A DNA stretch of 18,915 nt from Prevotellaceae bacterium (GTDB lineage Bacteria; Bacteroidota; Bacteroidia; Bacteroidales; Bacteroidaceae): assembly GCA_015256945.1 (NCBI GenBank), contig JABZLB010000043.1, positions 1 through 18,915 on the forward strand. The letters run 5' to 3'. Both the position numbers and the translations under genes were made by a program. The notes beneath the pieces were generated by a model, which was given only the letters and a program-made list of their open reading frames with translations, searched no databases and was not told the DNA's origin. Each line of letters begins with the position of its first letter. Position 1 is the first letter of the stretch. Shown in pieces: positions 1 through 6,501 of this stretch.

Positions 1-60
1 ACTGAATAGAGCATCTGACTACGGATCAGAAGGTTCCGGGTTTGAATCCCAGCGGAGTCA
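1..60 (+). tRNA. tRNA-Arg(ACG), 5' part cut off by the window edge
   Basis: The sequence starts in the D-arm. The anticodon stem is TCTGA/TCAGA (5 bp) around the 7-base loop CTACGGA, whose bases 34-36 are ACG, the arginine anticodon that reads CGN codons after A34-to-I editing. The T-arm is CCGGG/CCCAG with loop TTTGAAT. It has one C-A mismatch, and T where the usual C56 stands. The 3' acceptor strand is CGGAGTC with discriminator A at 60. CCA is not encoded, so it must be added after transcription. The missing 5' half should begin GACTCCG if the acceptor pairs fully. Confidence 0.85.
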
Positions 61-66
61 CGTTAG

Positions 67-106
67 AAAAGGAAAGGCAAATAATACGTCTTTCCTTTTT
101 TATTTT
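67..106 (+). terminator. intrinsic terminator after tRNA-Arg
   Basis: A perfect 10-bp stem, AAAAGGAAAG (67-76) with CTTTCCTTTT (90-99), closes a 13-base loop and runs into a T-rich tract ending near 106. It lies 6 bases after the tRNA and separates it from rpoD. Confidence 0.75.
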
Positions 107-175
107 GTTGTAATTGAAATAATGAATAAAACCGGGCGACGCCAAATTTCGGTATAAATATAAATAAATAAACGT

Positions 176-183
176 TATATTTG
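176..183 (+). promoter_or_regulatory. probable rpoD promoter, -7 box
   Basis: TATATTTG matches the Bacteroidota -7 consensus TAnnTTTG exactly. No good TTTG -33 box sits at the usual 19-21 base spacing; the nearest, TTTC at 147-150, is 25 bases away. A start near 190 would give a leader of about 110 bases before the rpoD ATG. I see no folded regulatory element in that leader. Confidence 0.45.
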
Positions 184-303
184 CCTAAAACACGACAACA
201 CAAGTAAGTATCTTAAAATAAAAGCAGTATCTTTACGTAGAAGTGTGGATTAAACATCAACAGGCATCTTATTAAATAATTCCATTCACTCTAATACATC
301 ATA

Positions 304-1176
304 ATGAGGCAGTTAAAGATACAAAAAAGCATCACCAACAGGTCGAGTGAAGCTTTAGACAAATACCTGATGGAAATAGGACGTGCTCCTCTTATCTCAA
401 TAGAAGAAGAAATAGAACTTGCACAAGAAATAAAGAAAGGCGGGCGAGGTGCAAAACGGGCCAAGGATAAACTTGTAACTGCCAATCTCAGGTTTGTCGT
501 ATCTGTTGCAAAACAATACCAACATCAGGGATTATCGCTTACCGACCTCATTGACGAGGGAAACATTGGTTTAATAAAAGCAGCCGAGAAGTTTGACGAA
601 ACACGTGGCTTTAAATTTATATCATATGCCGTCTGGTGGATTCGTCAAAGTATTTTGCAGGCCATTGCAGAACAAAGTCGTATAGTTCGCTTACCATTGA
701 ATCAGGTTGGCTCGTTAAGTAAGATAAACCAAGAGATTAATAAGTTTGAACAAAAATACGAACGAAAACCCAGCTTAGAGGAAATTTCGGATCTAACTAA
801 TGTTGATGCCACAAAGATTGGCCAAAGTATGATGGCCGACGGACGCCATGTAAGCATCGATGCTCCGTTTGAAGAGGGCGAAGATAACACTATGCTCGAC
901 GTCATGCCAAGCGGTGAAGACAGTCGCACTGACCGCACAGTAGATTACGAAAGTATGGCACAGGACGTGCTTGAAGTGCTTCAACGTGTATTGAATCAGC
1001 GCGAAACAACAATCATTTGCAAATGTTTCGGTATAGGTTGCAATGAATTAGGATTAGAAGAAATTGCTGACCAGTTAGCCCTTACGCGCGAGCGCGTAAG
1101 ACAAATACGAGAAAAAAGTATTATTAAGCTTCGTGAAAGTGGCAATGTTAAAATCCTGATGAAATATCTGGGATAG
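304..1176 (+). CDS. rpoD: RNA polymerase primary sigma factor RpoD, Bacteroidota type
   Basis: This is the vegetative sigma factor (sigma-70, group 1, Bacteroidota form), which directs core RNA polymerase to -33/-7 promoters. It is 290 residues long, the usual size for this phylum, because the long region 1.1 and non-conserved region of E. coli RpoD are absent. Region 1.2 is at about residues 15-45. Region 2 is at 57-125 and contains NLRFVVSVAKQY, the DLIDEGNIGL core-binding segment and KFISYAVWWIRQSI for -10 recognition and melting. Region 3 is at about 130-210. Region 4 is at 220-290, with helix-turn-helix LTRERVRQIREKSI at 260-273. The start is fixed by the family N-terminus MRQLKI. Region 4.1 is divergent and carries Cys239, Cys241 and Cys246 where relatives I know carry charged or hydrophobic residues. 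It appears monocistronic. Confidence 0.95.
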   Translation: MRQLKIQKSITNRSSEALDKYLMEIGRAPLISIEEEIELAQEIKKGGRGAKRAKDKLVTANLRFVVSVAKQYQHQGLSLTDLIDEGNIGLIKAAEKFDETRGFKFISYAVWWIRQSILQAIAEQSRIVRLPLNQVGSLSKINQEINKFEQKYERKPSLEEISDLTNVDATKIGQSMMADGRHVSIDAPFEEGEDNTMLDVMPSGEDSRTDRTVDYESMAQDVLEVLQRVLNQRETTIICKCFGIGCNELGLEEIADQLALTRERVRQIREKSIIKLRESGNVKILMKYLG

Positions 1177-1209
1177 CACATTTAATTGTATACAGAACAA
1201 GTAAAGGTT

Positions 1210-1235
1210 AAGGGTAGTGATAAAAAGCTGCCCTT
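1210..1235 (+). terminator. possible rpoD terminator hairpin
   Basis: AAGGGTAG (1210-1217) pairs with CTGCCCTT (1228-1235) over 8 bp with one G-T wobble and a 10-base loop, 34 bases after the rpoD stop. The tract that follows (TATTAGTG) is poor in T, so termination may be weak. The rest of 1177-1440 is AT-rich and holds only the C-tract and -7 box noted separately. Confidence 0.4.
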
Positions 1236-1388
1236 TATTAGTGTTTACTAATACTATCTATTATACCTCTATAATATAGAAAAGAAAAATAAAGAGCCTT
1301 ATTTAAAAGCTTTAAATACAAGATGTAGTTGTACCATCCTATAACCGAAAAACAATACCCCCACCCCCTATATATAAATTAAAAGTTG

Positions 1389-1396
1389 TACCTTTG
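1389..1396 (+). promoter_or_regulatory. probable ABC-F gene promoter, -7 box
   Basis: TACCTTTG is a perfect Bacteroidota -7 box, 44 bases before the ATG at 1441. The -33 position holds no TTTG. Instead CCCCCACCCCC (1358-1368) ends 20 bases upstream of the box. The leader of about 38 bases is AT-rich with no Shine-Dalgarno, as is usual in this phylum. Confidence 0.5.
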
Positions 1397-1440
1397 CAAC
1401 AAAATTGCAATTTATATATTTTAAAAGCATATTCTTTTAA

Positions 1441-3063
1441 ATGATTACACTGACAAACCTTGCCATACAGTTTGGCAAACGAGTTCTCTACAAAGATGTA
1501 AATATTAAGTTCACACGTGGAAATATCTACGGTGTTATTGGTGCAAACGGCGCAGGAAAATCAACCCTTTTGCGTGCAATAAGCGGCGATCTGGAACCTA
1601 ACAAAGGTACTGTTGAAATGGGACCAGGAGAGCGTCTATCTATTTTGGAGCAGGATCACTTCAAATATGATGCTTATGTAGTTATGGATACCGTTCTAAT
1701 GGGCTATGAAGCACTGTGGAATAATATGAAAGAACGCGACCTTCTGTATTCAAAGGCCGAGATGACCGAAGAAGACGGGAACCGAGCTGCTGAGCTGGAA
1801 GAGAAGTTTGCAGAAATGAATGGCTGGGAGGCAGAAAGCAATGCTGCACAGCTTTTGCAGAATTTAGGTATTAAAGAAGACCTGCATCATAAGCAGATGT
1901 CAGAACTTTCTAATAACGAAAAGGTTCGCGTTATGTTGGCCAAAGCTCTCTTTGGCAAGCCCGACAACCTGTTGCTTGATGAGCCTACCAACGACCTTGA
2001 TCTCGATACCGTAGAGTGGCTGGAAGAATATTTAGGAGAAATAGACGAAAATCAGACGGTGCTTATTGTTAGTCACGACCGTCACTTCCTCGATTCTGTA
2101 ACTACACAAACCATAGATATTGACTTTGGCAAAGTTACCGTATTTGCTGGAAATTACAGTTTCTGGTATGAGAGTTCACAGCTTGCCTTGCGTCAGGCGC
2201 AAAATCAGAAACTTAAAGCCGAAGAGAAAAAGAAACAGCTGGAAGAGTTTATTCGTCGTTTTTCGGCCAATGTCGCCAAGAGCCGTCAAACAACAAGTCG
2301 CAAAAAGATGCTCGAAAAGCTCAATGTGGAAGAGATTAGACCCTCAAGTCGTAAGTACCCGGGCATTATTTTCCAAATGGAACGTGAGCCAGGAAACCAG
2401 ATTCTTGAGGTGGAAGGACTAAAGGCTACGGACGAAGACGGAACTGTTCTCTTCGATAACGTAAACTTTAATATAGAAAAAGGTCAGAAGGTTGTTTTCT
2501 TAAGTCATAACCCAAAGGCCATGACCGCTTTATTTGAAATCATAAACGGGAACCGAGAGCCAGAAGCAGGAACATATAAATGGGGCGTAACCATTACTAC
2601 TGCATATCTTCCTCTCGACAACACACAGTTCTTCGACTGCGACCTTAACCTCGTAGAGTGGTTAAGCCAGTTTGGTCCAGGCAATGAAGTTACCATGAAA
2701 TCGTTCCTTGGCCGTATGCTTTTCCGTCAGGAAGAAGTTGAGAAAAAAGTTAACGTTCTGTCGGGAGGTGAGAAAATGCGCTGTATGATTGCACGTATGC
2801 AATTGCAGAATGCTAACTGCCTGATTTTGGATACTCCTACAAACCACCTCGATATGGAATCGATTCAGGCCTTCAATAATAACTTGATAGCTTTCAAAGG
2901 GAATATCCTTTTCTCCAGTCACGACTTGGAACTTATCAGTACTGTATCAAACCGTATTATTGAACTTACACCTAACGGTACCATTGACAAGCTGATGCCA
3001 TACGAGGAATACATACACGATGAGCAAATTAAAGAACAAAAGCTCAAAATGTATAACATGTAA
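1441..3063 (+). CDS. ABC-F family ATPase, YbiT-like, with one degenerate ATP site
   Basis: ABC-F proteins are cytosolic twin-ATPase proteins that bind the ribosomal E site and act in translation rather than transport. At 540 residues, with no membrane segment, this one resembles E. coli YbiT over its length. NBD1 has Walker A GANGAGKST (34-42), Walker B with catalytic Glu LLLDEP (D180, E181) and switch SHD (H212), but its signature is LSNNE (156-160) instead of LSGGQ/E. The charged linker (P-tIM) spans about 250-320. NBD2 has a normal signature LSGGE (440-444), but its Walker A is replaced by FLSHNPKAMTAL (353-364), which lacks the GKS/T core, and its Walker B reads LILDTP, with Thr465 in place of the catalytic Glu. 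One composite site is therefore complete and the other is lost on both faces. The substrate or drug target cannot be told from sequence. No strong terminator separates it from grpE. Confidence 0.93.
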   Translation: MITLTNLAIQFGKRVLYKDVNIKFTRGNIYGVIGANGAGKSTLLRAISGDLEPNKGTVEMGPGERLSILEQDHFKYDAYVVMDTVLMGYEALWNNMKERDLLYSKAEMTEEDGNRAAELEEKFAEMNGWEAESNAAQLLQNLGIKEDLHHKQMSELSNNEKVRVMLAKALFGKPDNLLLDEPTNDLDLDTVEWLEEYLGEIDENQTVLIVSHDRHFLDSVTTQTIDIDFGKVTVFAGNYSFWYESSQLALRQAQNQKLKAEEKKKQLEEFIRRFSANVAKSRQTTSRKKMLEKLNVEEIRPSSRKYPGIIFQMEREPGNQILEVEGLKATDEDGTVLFDNVNFNIEKGQKVVFLSHNPKAMTALFEIINGNREPEAGTYKWGVTITTAYLPLDNTQFFDCDLNLVEWLSQFGPGNEVTMKSFLGRMLFRQEEVEKKVNVLSGGEKMRCMIARMQLQNANCLILDTPTNHLDMESIQAFNNNLIAFKGNILFSSHDLELISTVSNRIIELTPNGTIDKLMPYEEYIHDEQIKEQKLKMYNM

Positions 3064-3079
3064 AATAAGTGGATTGGTT

Positions 3080-3107
3080 TTTGATTATAAGAAATGGCAT
3101 ACCTTTT
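3080..3107 (+). promoter_or_regulatory. possible grpE promoter
   Basis: TTTG (3080-3083) lies 16 bases before TACCTTTT (3100-3107), which is followed by G. Both elements resemble the Bacteroidota -33/-7 boxes, but the spacing is short and the -7 box has one extra T. A start near 3115 would leave about 27 bases before the preferred grpE ATG at 3142. No CIRCE-type HrcA operator is present. Confidence 0.3.
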
Positions 3108-3141
3108 GTATGACATTTTGAAAAATCAAAAATCACCTATT

Positions 3142-3786
3142 ATGACAGAAAAAGAAATGAAAGAGAAAAAGATAAAGGTCGAAGATGGCCATACTGTACA
3201 CGAGGAACAGTGTGATAATTGCCATCATACAAAAGATATGGCTGGTGAAAAGGCTGCTGAAGGATGTAACCATGAGAAAGCTTGCGAAAGCCATTGTGGT
3301 TCATGTCATCATGAAGAGGAAGCACACGAAGGCCATGAAGACGATACCATACAGAAGGTAACTGACGAGCTTGACACTTTAAAAGATAAATATTTACGTT
3401 CGGTAGCTGAATTTGAAAACTATAAAAAAAGAACGCTAAAGGAAAAGGCTGAACTTATTTTAAACGGTAGCGAGAAAACCATATCCACGATTCTCCCTGT
3501 TCTTGACGACTTTGAACGCGCTCTTGCTGATAAGAGTGATGACCCTGAGGCAATAAGAGAAGGAGTAAGAATGATATATAATAAGTTCATAAAAACCCTT
3601 GAAAGCCTTGGTGTTAAGAAAATGGAAACGAAGGATAAAGACTTCGATACCGATTACCACGAAGCAATAGCCATGGTACCAGGCCTCGGCGATAATAAAA
3701 AAGGAAAGATAGTAGATTGTGTTCAAACAGGCTACACCCTTAACGACAAGGTAATTCGCCACGCCAAAGTAGCCGTTGGACAATAA
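3142..3786 (+). CDS. grpE: nucleotide exchange factor GrpE with a Cys/His-rich N-terminal extension
   Basis: GrpE releases ADP from DnaK and works with DnaJ in the cytosolic Hsp70 cycle. The core is standard. The dimerising helix starts near residue 70 and carries RSVAEFENYKKRTLKEKAEL, followed by the LPVLDDFERAL segment. The C-terminal beta domain runs from DTDYHEAIAMVPG to the end at VIRHAKVAVGQ. The odd part is residues 17-65, with 6 Cys (24, 27, 42, 48, 52, 55) and 10 His (17, 20, 28, 29, 44, 51, 56, 57, 62, 65), including CDNCHH and CGSCHH. GrpE tails are normally acidic, disordered and without Cys. Metal binding is my inference. I chose the ATG at 3142 (214 residues, MTEKEMKEKK). An in-frame ATG at 3094 would add 16 residues that overlap the putative promoter. 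dnaJ follows 62 bases on. Confidence 0.93.
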   Translation: MTEKEMKEKKIKVEDGHTVHEEQCDNCHHTKDMAGEKAAEGCNHEKACESHCGSCHHEEEAHEGHEDDTIQKVTDELDTLKDKYLRSVAEFENYKKRTLKEKAELILNGSEKTISTILPVLDDFERALADKSDDPEAIREGVRMIYNKFIKTLESLGVKKMETKDKDFDTDYHEAIAMVPGLGDNKKGKIVDCVQTGYTLNDKVIRHAKVAVGQ

Positions 3787-3821
3787 GATTTTCCACCTTT
3801 TTTAAACCTTTTTCCAGAAAT

Positions 3822-3829
3822 TAGCTTTG
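3822..3829 (+). promoter_or_regulatory. possible internal promoter for dnaJ, -7 box
   Basis: TAGCTTTG fits TAnnTTTG exactly and lies 19 bases before the dnaJ ATG. The only candidate upstream element is the T-rich CCTTTTTT at 3796-3803. If used, the leader would be about 12 bases, which is short but possible in a phylum without Shine-Dalgarno sequences. Confidence 0.3.
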
Positions 3830-3848
3830 TAAATATTGAAAAGATAAA

Positions 3849-5024
3849 ATGGCAACCAAGAGGGATTATTACGAGGTACTCGGCGTTGATAGAAACGCCT
3901 CAGAATATGATATTAAAATTGCTTATCGCAAATTAGCAATCAAATATCATCCTGACCGCAATCCAGGAGATAAAGAAGCTGAAAGTAAATTTAAAGAAGC
4001 CGCCGAGGCTTACGAAGTATTACACGATGCCGACAAACGTGCCCAATACGACCAGTTCGGCTTTGATGCACCACAGAGTGGTGGATTTGGAGGCTTCGGA
4101 GCCGATATGAATATGGACGATATATTCTCGGCCTTCGGCGATATTTTCGGTGGACACGGCGGATTTGGAGGTTTTGGTGGCTTCGGAGGATTTGGAGGTG
4201 GCCAAGGTGGCGCACAGCAGCGTGTATTTAAAGGCGCTGACCTTAGATTAAAGGTTAAGTTATCGTTACAAGATATTGCAAGTGGCGTTACTAAAAAATT
4301 CAAAGTTCGTGAAGACGTTAAATGCGAAGAGTGTAGCGGGACAGGGGCCGAGAGCGGCAGTAAACCCGAGACATGCCCTACGTGTAAAGGAGCAGGTGTA
4401 GTAAATCGCACCGTAAAATCGATGTTTGGTATAATGACAACACAGTCGGAATGCCCCACATGCCACGGCGAAGGCACCATTATTAAGAATAAGTGTAAAG
4501 CTTGTAAAGGTAGCGGTGTGGTGAAAGGCGAAAAGGTTGTAGAAATAAATATACCGGCAGGAGTGGAAGAAGGTATGGTTATCAACGTTCATGGTAAAGG
4601 TAATGCCGGACCGCATAACGGTGTTCCTGGTGATATTCAAGTGTTAGTAGAAGAAGAAAAAGACGATATTTTTGTTCGCGACAAGCAAGATATTATCTAT
4701 AATCTGCTACTCGATTTTCCTACTGCGGCGTTAGGTGGTGAAGTGGAGGTTCCAACAATTGACAATAAAAAAATAAAACTTAAGATTGAAGCCGGTACAC
4801 AACCAGGTAAAACTGTACGATTACGAGCCAAGGGGTTACCTGCTGTTAAAGGGTATGGGACGGGGATAGGCGACCTTATCGTTAATATGAGCGTTTTCAT
4901 TCCCAAAACTCTGTCAAAGGAAGAACACAAACATATCGAAGAAATGAAGGATAGCGATAACTTTAAAGGAGATACGGCTACAAAGAAAAGTATCTTTGAA
5001 AAGTTTAGAAACTACTTCAACTAA
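3849..5024 (+). CDS. dnaJ: chaperone DnaJ (Hsp40, type I)
   Basis: DnaJ delivers unfolded proteins to DnaK and stimulates its ATPase. The 391 residues show all type I parts in order. The J domain is at 4-70, with the HPD motif at 34-36. A Gly/Phe-rich linker spans about 77-121 and contains five GGF-type units at 104-117. The zinc-binding domain has four CxxCxGxG motifs at Cys 159/162, 176/179, 202/205 and 216/219. Two substrate-binding beta domains and a C-terminal dimerisation segment follow to residue 391. Nothing essential is missing. It lies 62 bases after grpE on the same strand and is followed by a terminator, so the two probably form an operon. dnaK is not in this window. Confidence 0.97.
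   Translation: MATKRDYYEVLGVDRNASEYDIKIAYRKLAIKYHPDRNPGDKEAESKFKEAAEAYEVLHDADKRAQYDQFGFDAPQSGGFGGFGADMNMDDIFSAFGDIFGGHGGFGGFGGFGGFGGGQGGAQQRVFKGADLRLKVKLSLQDIASGVTKKFKVREDVKCEECSGTGAESGSKPETCPTCKGAGVVNRTVKSMFGIMTTQSECPTCHGEGTIIKNKCKACKGSGVVKGEKVVEINIPAGVEEGMVINVHGKGNAGPHNGVPGDIQVLVEEEKDDIFVRDKQDIIYNLLLDFPTAALGGEVEVPTIDNKKIKLKIEAGTQPGKTVRLRAKGLPAVKGYGTGIGDLIVNMSVFIPKTLSKEEHKHIEEMKDSDNFKGDTATKKSIFEKFRNYFN
4158..4199 (+). repeat. short tandem repeat in dnaJ Gly/Phe region
   Basis: Imperfect 9-base units coding Gly-Gly-Phe run through the G/F linker (GGATTTGGA, GGTTTTGGT, GGCTTCGGA, GGATTTGGA). The synonymous differences between units suggest the repeat is kept at protein level. Length changes here would stay in frame. 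Confidence 0.7.
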
Positions 5025-5050
5025 ATCTATCTGGATATTTAGGAAAAGAC

Positions 5051-5103
5051 AAGGTCTGTCAATCATTTGAGACATCAGATGTGTTGGCTGGCCTTTTTTT
5101 ATT
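5051..5103 (+). terminator. terminator of the grpE-dnaJ unit
   Basis: AAGGTC-T-GTCAA (5051-5062) pairs with TTGGC-T-GGCCTT (5084-5095), giving 11 pairs with one T-T mismatch and two G-T wobbles. T5094-5100 forms the U-tract. It begins 26 bases after the dnaJ stop and argues against the GTG at 5081 as the folC start, because that codon lies inside the hairpin. Confidence 0.65.
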
Positions 5104-5116
5104 ACATACTATAAAA

Positions 5117-6403
5117 ATGACTTATCAGGAAACCATACATTATCTATTTAATAGTACACCCGTATTTGAGCACATTGGTGCAGCAGCTTACAAGCCTGGA
5201 TTGTATACTACTAAGAAACTCGACGAATATTTTGGACACCCTCATACAGCTTATAAAACTATTCATGTGGCAGGAACAAACGGCAAGGGCTCATGTTCGC
5301 ATACCCTTGCCGCCATACTTCAAGCAGCCGGATATAAAGTAGGATTGTATACATCACCACATCTTGTCGACTTTAGAGAACGGATTCGAGTAAATGGAGA
5401 GCCTATACCAGAACAACGCGTAATTAATTTTGTTGAACAAGAAAAAACTTTCTTTGAAACACTCCATCCGTCATTTTTTGAACTCACAACAGCTTTAGCT
5501 TTTCTTTATTTTAAAGAGCAGCATATTGACGTAGCTGTTATCGAAGTTGGTTTAGGGGGAAGGCTAGACTGTACAAATATAATTACTCCTGTTTTATCTC
5601 TAATTACAAATATAAGTTTTGACCATACACAATTTCTCGGCAATACACTACCACTTATTGCTGGAGAAAAAGCTGGAATCATCAAGCAAGGAATACCCGT
5701 AGTTATTGGTGAGACTACACAAGACACCCGCCCAGTATTTGAACTAAAAGCTACGGAATGCAAGGCTCCTGTTATCTTTGCTGCCGAAGAACCAGAAGTA
5801 ATTTCATCATCTTTATGCCCTACGGGGGGACGCGATTATACAACCCGAAATTTTGGGAACTTTCATGGAGAGTTAGGCGGTGACTATCAGAAACGAAACG
5901 TCAACACCGTTTTGAAGACTATTCCATTATTACAGAAAATATTTAAAATTACACATAGTAATATTGTTGATGGTTTTTCAAAGGTTACAGAACTGACTGG
6001 ATTACATGGCCGCTGGGAACAACTACGTACCGATCCACTCGTTATCTGTGACACTGGACATAACGTTGCCGGATGGCAATGGCTATCATCTCAAATCAAA
6101 TCCATTAAATGTAAGAACCTGCGAATCGTTTTCGGAATGGTAGATGACAAAGATCTCAATACCGTAATGAGCCTATTACCTAAAAACGCCACATATTATT
6201 GGACTCAGGCGTCAAGTAAAAGAGCCATACCCGTAGACATCATTGCAGAAACAGGGCGTAAGTATCATTTGTCAGGAACGAAATATATGCGTGTAATTGA
6301 GGCTTACCAGAAAGCTGTATCTGATGCTACCACCGATGATTTTATCTTTGTTGGAGGGTCTAATTACATTATTGCAGATCTACTTTCTCTAAATAATTTT
6401 TAA
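5117..6403 (+). CDS. folC: folylpolyglutamate synthase / dihydrofolate synthase FolC
   Basis: FolC is a cytosolic Mur-ligase-family enzyme. It joins glutamate to dihydropteroate (dihydrofolate synthase) and adds further glutamates to folates, using ATP. The 428 residues contain the P-loop GTNGKGS (53-59), the folate-loop segment YTSPHLVDFRERIRVNG (78-94), the EVGLGGRLDCTN motif, the SFDHTQFLG metal and nucleotide segment, the AGEKAGIIK motif, and CDTGHN in the C-terminal ligase domain. The sequence does not settle whether it has one or both activities. I chose ATG 5117 (MTYQETIHYL) because the in-frame GTG at 5081 sits in the terminator hairpin. It appears monocistronic, with a terminator before it and the galM promoter after it. 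Confidence 0.95.
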   Translation: MTYQETIHYLFNSTPVFEHIGAAAYKPGLYTTKKLDEYFGHPHTAYKTIHVAGTNGKGSCSHTLAAILQAAGYKVGLYTSPHLVDFRERIRVNGEPIPEQRVINFVEQEKTFFETLHPSFFELTTALAFLYFKEQHIDVAVIEVGLGGRLDCTNIITPVLSLITNISFDHTQFLGNTLPLIAGEKAGIIKQGIPVVIGETTQDTRPVFELKATECKAPVIFAAEEPEVISSSLCPTGGRDYTTRNFGNFHGELGGDYQKRNVNTVLKTIPLLQKIFKITHSNIVDGFSKVTELTGLHGRWEQLRTDPLVICDTGHNVAGWQWLSSQIKSIKCKNLRIVFGMVDDKDLNTVMSLLPKNATYYWTQASSKRAIPVDIIAETGRKYHLSGTKYMRVIEAYQKAVSDATTDDFIFVGGSNYIIADLLSLNNF

Positions 6404-6435
6404 CTTTTAAGAATTTAATTATTTATAAGTTTTAT

Positions 6436-6467
6436 TTTGCAGTTATCGTTTATTTTTCTTTACTTTG
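6436..6467 (+). promoter_or_regulatory. probable galMK promoter
   Basis: TTTG (6436-6439) and TTACTTTG (6460-6467) are separated by 20 bases, the normal spacing for Bacteroidota -33/-7 boxes. The -7 box differs from TAnnTTTG at one base. Transcription would start near 6475, giving a leader of about 27 bases before galM. No operator or folded leader is evident. Confidence 0.5.
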
Positions 6468-6501
6468 CAAGTATCAAGATGATAACTAAAAACTTACTCA
6501 C

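Noticed and set aside
3078..3137. AT-rich inverted repeat (TTTTTGATT / AATCAAAAA) before grpE as a CIRCE-like operator
   Set aside because: The sequence does not resemble the CIRCE consensus, the arms are 37 bases apart and consist mostly of A and T, so it is likely chance.
3094..3141. ATG 3094 as the grpE start
   Set aside because: The added 16 residues are hydrophobic and unlike GrpE tails, and they overlap a possible promoter. The ATG at 3142 gives a normal charged start. I cannot fully exclude 3094.
3211..3309. Two CxxCH motifs in GrpE as c-type heme sites
   Set aside because: c-type heme is attached outside the cytoplasm, and this protein has no signal peptide and a clear cytosolic GrpE core. 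Metal binding is the more economical reading.
4010..4640. Several long minus-strand open frames opposite dnaJ
   Set aside because: They are shadows of the Gly/Phe-rich and zinc-finger coding sequence. Their translations are low-complexity Pro/His/Ser-rich and overlap a certain gene.
5081..5116. GTG 5081 as the folC start
   Set aside because: The codon lies in the loop of the dnaJ terminator hairpin, and the 12 extra residues do not resemble a FolC N-terminus.
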